Shown here piece after piece: positions 23,801 through 31,800 of a stretch of DNA of 47,507 bases. The notes below the pieces were generated by a model. That model saw only the letters and a list, made by a program, of their open reading frames with translations. It was not told the DNA's origin and searched no databases. The stretch's first letter is position 1. Each line of letters starts with the position of its first letter. This stretch comes from an uncultured Treponema sp. Its GTDB lineage: Bacteria; Spirochaetota; Spirochaetia; Treponematales; Treponemataceae. Position numbers and translations under genes: made by a program. Location of the stretch: NCBI GenBank assembly GCA_937877515.1, contig CALFIX010000024.1, positions 1 through 47,507 on the forward strand, written 5' to 3'.

Positions 23801-23835
23801 GGTGCCATTTTAATTTATAGCACCATGAATTACAA
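23798..23835 (-). promoter_or_regulatory. fliG1 promoter embedded in an inverted repeat (predicted leaderless)
   Basis: The -35 is TTGTAA (23830-23835), the spacer is 17 bp, the -10 is TAAAAT (23807-23812), and 6 nt lead to ATG at 23800. Perfect 8-bp arms CATGGTGC/GCACCATG (23798-23805 and 23820-23827) flank the -10 and include the start codon. With a start at the ATG the upstream arm is not transcribed, which favours a repressor site over an RNA hairpin. Confidence 0.7.
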
Positions 23836-23842
23836 GAGAACT

Positions 23843-24844
23843 TTACTTAGAAGACTTAATTATTTCTTCATAACAAGACCAGTTTTTTTCAATAAATTCA
23901 CTAAAGCCATTTATACATAAGCAATTTAATTTTGGACCATCAGAAGAAACAACCGCATATAAAGCAACATTTCTAAAATACTTATTATAGTCAGCAAAAT
24001 CGTATCGCCAGTAAAGATGCTCTCCTATTTTTTCCATTACAAATGAATCAGGAACAACCCATGCATCTAGCGTAAGAAGTTGTAAAGCTATAAAAGCATA
24101 CAAATCTGCACACTGCTGCAGCTGTAAATCAATTTTAAGCTCAGAAATAAAAGAGTCTCTTACAGATGTGTCTTTTATAAAATATCCGTTATCGGCTTTA
24201 GTCCAATCTTTAGGTAGATCAAGGCAAATATTACCAAGAGAAACACTTTGTGTATTTTTCCAGTTTAGCTTATTCATAGGTCGAACAATAGGTTTTTCTA
24301 CAAAATTAAAATTCATTAAGTTTCCAACATCGTTCTGACCAACAAAGCCTATGTGCACACAATTAACCTTCACATTACCATTTTTATCCTCAACTTTCAG
24401 CACATTCGTTATTGGAATATAAAAATCCATGTATGCAAACTCACAAAGGCTTTCATCTATAAGATTTGTTTTTTCAGAAACGAAGGCAGCAGGAAGATTA
24501 TTCCTATTTCCTAAATCTCCGAAAGAAAACAAATTCTTAACCTTTGCGACAAGCTCATTTTTAGAAAAAGATTCATCGCCACTAACAAAATCTGCATATT
24601 CAATAGAAGTGTTAAAAGATTTATTTATTTTAAGACGGGCAATTGTATTTACCTTGGATTTCTGATCAAAATATTGAACATAATAAGAGCCGTCACCTAA
24701 AGAAAGCAATTTTAAAATGTTCCCATCTGACTCCTCATACATTACAAAGGCACCAGCAAGGTTACAAACGTCTTCAAACGTAACAGAAGCAAAAGCTCTA
24801 GAAAATAGCACAAACAATATAAGAAATAAAAACTTTTTTTTCAT
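23843..24844 (-). CDS. Secreted protein of unknown function, partner of giant protein
   Basis: 333 aa. A strong signal peptide (MKKKFLFLILFVLFSRAFA) has an Ala-rich cleavage site. The mature protein has mixed alpha/beta character; the second half (VSLGNICLDLPKDWTKADNGYF onward) recalls PsbP-like or DUF1795-type folds, a guess only. No catalytic motif was found. Its ATG overlaps the stop of the lipoprotein gene by 4 bp, so it is translationally coupled as the third gene of the giant-protein operon. It is AT-rich like the other two. Expected location: periplasm or outside the cell. Confidence 0.75.
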   Translation of the reverse strand: MKKKFLFLILFVLFSRAFASVTFEDVCNLAGAFVMYEESDGNILKLLSLGDGSYYVQYFDQKSKVNTIARLKINKSFNTSIEYADFVSGDESFSKNELVAKVKNLFSFGDLGNRNNLPAAFVSEKTNLIDESLCEFAYMDFYIPITNVLKVEDKNGNVKVNCVHIGFVGQNDVGNLMNFNFVEKPIVRPMNKLNWKNTQSVSLGNICLDLPKDWTKADNGYFIKDTSVRDSFISELKIDLQLQQCADLYAFIALQLLTLDAWVVPDSFVMEKIGEHLYWRYDFADYNKYFRNVALYAVVSSDGPKLNCLCINGFSEFIEKNWSCYEEIIKSSK

Positions 24845-25779
24845 ACTTCAGATTCCTTTAGAGCTTTTAAGAAATAAAGAGATTCTCCATAGGTTTCTTC
24901 TAGAGATTCAGGTTTTATGTTGCAATAGGTACAATATACAAGCATTTTTTCCCACATTTCATTTGCTGCATCTAAGTCTCCAATTGAAATTCTATACATA
25001 AAATCTATGCACATAGCCATAAAAATAAAATCAGGTGCAGTATTTTTAGCCTCAATAATTTTTGTACATACTTCATGGGCAATAATGTCATTTTCTAGAT
25101 TATCATCCAACATCAAATGTTGAGAATAAGAAATTCTTTCCACAACCTCCATTTTATTAATTTCTTCAAAGCTCTTATTTAAATTTAAATCAAAATATTC
25201 ACCATTAGTAAGCAAGTTATCGTTCAACACAGCAGCCATATACGGAGAAAATCTTACAAGTCCTGTATAAGCCTTAGTTTTGTTTAGAGTACCATCCACA
25301 GGAGACTTGAATGTATTTGTTGAAATAAAAATAACCTTTTCACACTTATCTTCTACAGTCGATGCAGGATTTTCAAGAGAAATATTTATCATCAAATTTG
25401 GGGTAGTATCACCTCCAGACGAAAAATACTTACCTACAAATACTTGACGCACAAGACCCGTTTCAGCACGTTTAGGAAGATCATCAAATAAATATGACAT
25501 AATCTGATACTTTTCTTCATTTGAAAATTCTCCGTGAGCTTCTTGCATATCAAGCAAATCAGAAAAAATTCTTATTTTTGACCAGTCACTTATTTCATAA
25601 TATTCAGACTTATCACCCCTGACGGTAACAGACATAATCTCATTTTTCTTTAGGAAAGCAGGATTTTTTGTTTTTCCGCGAATTACTTTAGTACTGGTCA
25701 GCTCATTCATTGTAGCACAGGAACTCAGCACAAGTGCTAAAGCAAAAACAGCACAACAAAACCTAATCATTTTTTTCAT
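24841..25779 (-). CDS. Lipoprotein, partner of giant protein
   Basis: 312 aa. The signal peptide ends in lipobox LSSC (Cys near residue 21) followed by ATMNE. The remainder is a mixed alpha/beta protein; the last 80 residues are helical (FIFMAMCIDFMYRISIGDLDAANEMWEKM) and look like a TPR-type helical pair, by inference. AAAGGAG lies before the ATG, 40 nt after the giant gene. The genes on either side are coupled or close and all three encode exported products, so a membrane-anchored accessory or assembly factor for the giant protein is a reasonable idea. No recognised family. Confidence 0.8.
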   Translation of the reverse strand: MKKMIRFCCAVFALALVLSSCATMNELTSTKVIRGKTKNPAFLKKNEIMSVTVRGDKSEYYEISDWSKIRIFSDLLDMQEAHGEFSNEEKYQIMSYLFDDLPKRAETGLVRQVFVGKYFSSGGDTTPNLMINISLENPASTVEDKCEKVIFISTNTFKSPVDGTLNKTKAYTGLVRFSPYMAAVLNDNLLTNGEYFDLNLNKSFEEINKMEVVERISYSQHLMLDDNLENDIIAHEVCTKIIEAKNTAPDFIFMAMCIDFMYRISIGDLDAANEMWEKMLVYCTYCNIKPESLEETYGESLYFLKALKESEV

Positions 25780-25819
25780 AAACGACTCCTTTTATTTTTT
25801 TTAAGAGATAAACTCTCTT

Positions 25820-28800
25820 TTAATAACCTGTATAAGCTCTAGTTATAAGATTTGCATGAATCTGATACCCACTTCCAACATTCCAGCGTTTTAAGGTATT
25901 AAGCAGAATAATTTGATTTTGTACATCAGTAACGCAACAACCATCAGAAGCTAAATAATCTGTTCTAATCCAGGCATTATTATCATAACTCCATTTTGTA
26001 TCATCATGAAAAAGCCAGCGTCCTATAAGATTCTCGCTTGCAGTATCTGTTTTTACATTTCCATCATTACCAATAAACTCTCCACTTAAAGTAGTAGCAT
26101 TATTTGCAACTAAAACTTTATTTTCAAAAGAAGAGTCACCTCTAGAATCTGTATAATAACCTAGATTAAAATTTTCAGAGACAATAGTATTCCCCTGCAC
26201 ATAGTCATTTTCGCCACGTGCATAAGGTTGAGCATAGTTATAAGAAGACCCCATACCAACTAAATTATCTACTGTCTGATAATTATTAAGAAGTATTGCG
26301 TCAAAGTAGTCATAATTAATTCCCTCTTTTTTATAAAGCACATAATCAAGACCCAAATTTTTTGTATTTCTATACCAGTTAACTCCATCTTTACTTGTAA
26401 CAGAATTAAGAGAGCGAGGATCTCTGTAGATTGTTGCATTTACAGTTGAATAAAGATACCTTCCATCACTACTAACTTCTGCAAGAATATTACCGTTTAA
26501 CACTTTATCCGTTATAGCAGATTGAATACAAAAATCATTTGAAATATTTAAAGACACTCCACTCTCATTAACCCATTCATTGCCATTCCAAGAAGCCCCC
26601 ATCTTCTTCATTAACACATCTCCTAACAGAATACAAATTTCTTGTTCCGTAAAAGTGATGTTTTTTAGGCTTCCTTGAATACTATCCTCATTCGAAAGCA
26701 TTCGGTTTATATCTTGCTCGGAATAGCCCTTTTTAGACAAAACATCTCTAAGAGTTTCTTCATCATAAATGGAAATATCAGTGTAATCACTACCAATAAG
26801 TTTTTGAGCCTGCTGTATTCCAATAATTTTTACTAAAGAACCACTCATTCCATAGCCAGACAAATCTTGTCCATCTGGAGTCATGGTGCTAATAACTTCG
26901 CCGTCTTTATCTATGTAATCTACAGAAAGTTCTTCGTTTCCGTCATAAACAAGTTCATGAGTAAAATCATTTGTATTTACGATAAGTTTCCAATAGTCTG
27001 CACTAGAGTCATACGCCTTTTCTATATACTCGTAAAACTTGCTAAGTTCACCATTATCCATAGCACTTATGTACTGTCCTAAATCATTACACAAGTTGCC
27101 TGCAAAACCTATTTTCTCGCCACCGCTCATCATTCTGAAAGCCTCTTCTGTATGAGCTAAGACTGCACGACGAGTTTCTTCTTGCTGCACTTCCAAAGAA
27201 TCAACAATTCCATTTCTATAAGATTCATGCCCTAAACTAATAGCATTTGTAAAAACATTACCCGAATTAACTAAAGTTATAGTTCTTCCGCCATTTTCAT
27301 TACAAACAGTTTGAGCCGTACACCCATTTTCAACATCTGTTGCACTTACAAAATTTAGTGTATCTTTATGATTTGCTATTCTAAATGAAGTATTTTCTTG
27401 AGTTCTGTCTCCGTAAACATAATTGTACCAAACAGTACCTGCGTCCATGTTGCTTTTGTTTCCATAACTATTTAAAACTGCATAATCTGTTCCCCGTTTT
27501 ATAGCATCATATAAGAGATTTCCTATGTTAGTACCGCTTGAACCTATGCGAGCCTTTACACCACTAGAAGATAAATTAACTTCTAAAAGACCTGTTCCAG
27601 AAAACTTTCTAGCATTCGCTACAAGAAAGTCAGAACTTTGACCGTTAAGAGATATTCGTGCATCAATTGTATCCATTAGATCAAAAACAGAACCTAAATC
27701 TAAAACATTAAAAGTAAGACTCATGTCGTCAAAAGCATTTTGCAAATTTCCATCATTACACACACACATTACGCCAAACTCAGAAGCTTTACTTAATGCA
27801 ATTGAAGAAAGCTGAATGGCACTTCCAAAGAATTTGTTTTCGGTGTAATTAATATTAGATTTAGTCATCAAATTGCTAAACGAAAGAACTCCTGCCCCTG
27901 TGGCAGACGAAATGGTATCTTTTGAATACCATGAAGAATTTGCAGTTTCTATATCATAAATAAAATTTTCTCCATCCCAACTAAGTGCATTTACATAACC
28001 AGAAGCAACAGAAGATAAGTAGCTAGAAGAAGCACTTAGAAGACCTTTGGAAAAACCCTTAACATAAAAATCTTTTATGTCATTTACAAAACTTCCCGCA
28101 AAAGATGTTGCAGAATTTAAGCCCATGCTTATGCCTGTTAATGCAATAGACTTACCTAAATTTAGAGCAACACTAGAAGCATCCTGGTATCCCATAGTTA
28201 CATCTAAAGCTCCAAATACAATATCATCAGCCAAGTTTAACGCAGCACTTAAAACAGGACCTGCACCAACAGCCGTTCCTGAAACCGTTAAAGCAAGGCT
28301 TGCAACATCGCGAATAGTTGGAGCCTCTAAAACTCCAGTTGTAAGATAAAGCTTTTTATCGTAAAAAGCTTTGTTAAATTCTTGCATTCCATGGTCTTTA
28401 ATAATATCATTCCACATAAACTCAAGCATAATTGCTCCAGTTTCGCCACGACCTTCACATTCAACATTTTTCAACATGCCAGCTTTTATATCTATTTCTG
28501 AAAAATCCTTAAAAACTGGAGCATAGCCTAAATATTCTCCAAACGCACCACCTCTAACTTCTACAAGTGTTTTTGTGTATTCTAAATATTTTTTATAAGC
28601 ATCAGCTTTTTCTTCTTGTGTTGAATTTTCATCAGAAAGAAGTTCTATTACTTTTTCATAATCGCTAAAATTACTTTCGTTTTCTTTTTGAGATTTTTCA
28701 TATAGAGAAGTATCATGGCTTTTCCCAGCTACATCTGCAACACTTCTTGAAATTTTAAAAGTATTCACGGAGCCATCTTGAGTTCTTCCAAAAACATCTT

Positions 28801-31800
28801 CATACCATGCATTTAAGCTATCATAAGCACTGTTAGTTTTTTCCATAAGCTCCATAGAATCTTCAAAACCATTGAACGTTATTCCAATATCTGGAAGAAC
28901 TGCTTCAAACCATTTATACTTTCTTAAAGTCTGATTCTGCCATTCACTTCCAGAGACAGAACTATCAGATACAACCGTTCTGGATATTTCATTTCCAACT
29001 ACATAGCCCGACTCTCGGGCCATATACAAAAACTCTTCTTCCTTACATTCATTTTCAGCTTTTATTTGAGCCAAAAAAGCATCCTTTATCTCTTCTACGC
29101 GAGCTTTTGCTTCCTCTACCGCCAAAGCAGCAGCCCTATTTTTCATTTCTCTATCAATAGAACTTTGAGCCACCAAGGCTTTTCTATAAAGTTCCAAAGA
29201 CCCGCTATTAATTTTTTTGCAAGAATAAAAATTACCACAAACAGAATCTAATGAAGAAAAAAAAGATAAAGAACTTGAAGACAATGCGTTTAACACTTTT
29301 AAATCTAAAATTCCATCTAAATATTCATCTAAACTTTCTTCAATACCACCAATTATACTCTCATTTTTTAAGAAATTGCCAAGGTTTATTAAAGATTGAT
29401 TTATTTTTTCCTCACAATTTATATTTATTTCTTGCAAAAGTGAATAACTTTCTATATTTTGAGCATACATATACTGTTCACAAAGCCATTTCTGTTTTTC
29501 TGCTAAAAAAAAGGCATATTCACTTTCCCAAAGATCTTCTTTTTGACCTATATTTTTAACAAAATTCTTCCTCCAAGAATTGTAAGAATCGTTTATTTTT
29601 TTTTCTGCCTCAAGCCATTCAATATCTGCTAGATAAAGTAAAGCATCTATTTGATTTTCAGCTTCTGCAATTTGATTTTCCAAACTAACATTCTGGATTA
29701 AGCCTTCAAAGGAACGAATTGAAATTAAATTTTGCATTTCTGATGTCAATTTTTTTTCTAAAAGAGAACTCAATTCTGCAGAAACATATTCATTTCCTGA
29801 ATAAAAATCTTTTAAAAGGTAGTCTGAATAAAAATCAAAAAGTAAATCAAAATAAGTACATTCATTAAATCCACTACACAACTCAGAGTTAAGACTTTTT
29901 TCTTTTATGCATAAAGTTTCTCTACATTCATAAAGTTCACTTTCTAAATAATCTGCAACAGAAGAGACGGCACTTAAACAGGAAGCAAATTCTACACCCT
30001 CATTTTGAACAGCATAAAATGCATCTTTCATGTAATCAAAGGAAGTTCTATCTTTAGATTCTGTTTGTGCTAAAAGAAAATTTATATAACTTTCCCATGT
30101 TATAGAAGTATCTCCATCTGTTGAGCATTCAGTTAAACTTAACAAAATCTCATTTTCTGATTTTAATTCTGCAAGTGCATCGGTATATTTTAAAATAGAA
30201 TCATCTACAAGCTTTTTGTAATACTGCCTGGAACTTTCTGTACTATTAAAAACATTCTGAACAATTTTTTTGCCTTCTTCATATTCTTTCGCTAAACTTG
30301 CAAATGTAATACATAAAGCTATTTGAGTAGCAGCAAGTGCAAACATAGCGGGACCTGCAAAAATACTTAAAGCACTAAAAATTGCATATTGAGCAGTATG
30401 CCAGATAGCCACAGCCTCACATTCACTCTTTGAACCATCCAAATAAGACATACATTGTTCCATAGCTTTTTCAGAAAGAAGCTCCAAAGCTATCTTGTCC
30501 ATATTAAGAGTGTCCTTTGTGATTATGTTATCAGTTCTGTATTTTACAAGTTTTTCTAACCATGATGACAATGAAGAATCTGAAGAAACTTCTTTATAGA
30601 CGTTTTCTAGAGCCTTACTTCTTGCGTTTTCATAAGCTTCATTTATTTTATAACTTCCAGACTGATAACAAAGTTTTGAAGCATCACTTGCATAACTAAT
30701 ATCATCTTCAGAAAGAATTCCATTTTGAATTAAAACATATATACAGGCTAAGGACACTTTTTCTAAATTACCAGAATTGCTTAGATAAATTAATGACTCT
30801 AAAGCTTCTTCCCTCTCTTCTAATTTATCTTGATTTTTACAAACTTCTTCTGAGAGGGGAATAATATTTTGTGAAAGAGTTAAAACATTACTTTCTGCTT
30901 CTCTTACTTTCTGCTTTTGAACATTAACTTTTTCATTTAAAACACATTCTACATTTTTTGCATTATACCAGGCATCAAAGGAATCTTTGTAAGATGAAAG
31001 TTCATTTTGTATTAACTCATAAGTATTTTCATTTTCTTTTATTGCAATAAGCAGATTATAATTTTCTAAAGCTTCTTCATACAAAGACAATAGATTTTCT
31101 TTTTGTTGTTCTGGAGGAATATAACCAGTTTCTTCACAAGAGACATCTCCATGAAGATAAGAAAACTCTGCCCAACGTGTAATTTCTTCTGAAATTCGCA
31201 ATGCCAAAAGACTAGTTAACACCTCATCATACAATAATTCTGTTTTTTCTACCAAGTCATTATAAAGCTCAATTTTTTCTGCATACAATTCCAAAGCCTG
31301 TAAATATTCATTTTGAGCGATTTCTAAAGAATTTTCCTTTTGCTTATAAATTTCTTTTGCTTCTGTTACAACTTTTTTCTTTTCCTCATCAGATGCAGAA
31401 GCTTCTTCTAAAAGCGATAATATTGACTTTAATTGCAACACATACATTAACCGACTACTAGAATTTTCATAAAGAGAATCTTTGCAAGTTGAATAATCTA
31501 AGTTATTTACATTTATATTTTCTAAGTTTTCAAAAACTTCACTAAGAGAACCGTTTGTAAAGAAATCTAAAGCTAAATCTAAATAATTTTCCGAAGGCTC
31601 TAATACAAGCGATAAACTATTTTCGTTTTCAGTTAGAACCGAAAGATACTTTGAAAAATCTTCTGACAAATATAAAAATCTTTCATAATAAAGAAGATAT
31701 TCTACATACGCACTATAAACATCACTATTACTGTAATTTTCATCAGTTAAACTTAAATTATAATATTCCAAAGAAGACAGAATTTCTTCTTCGGTAACAG

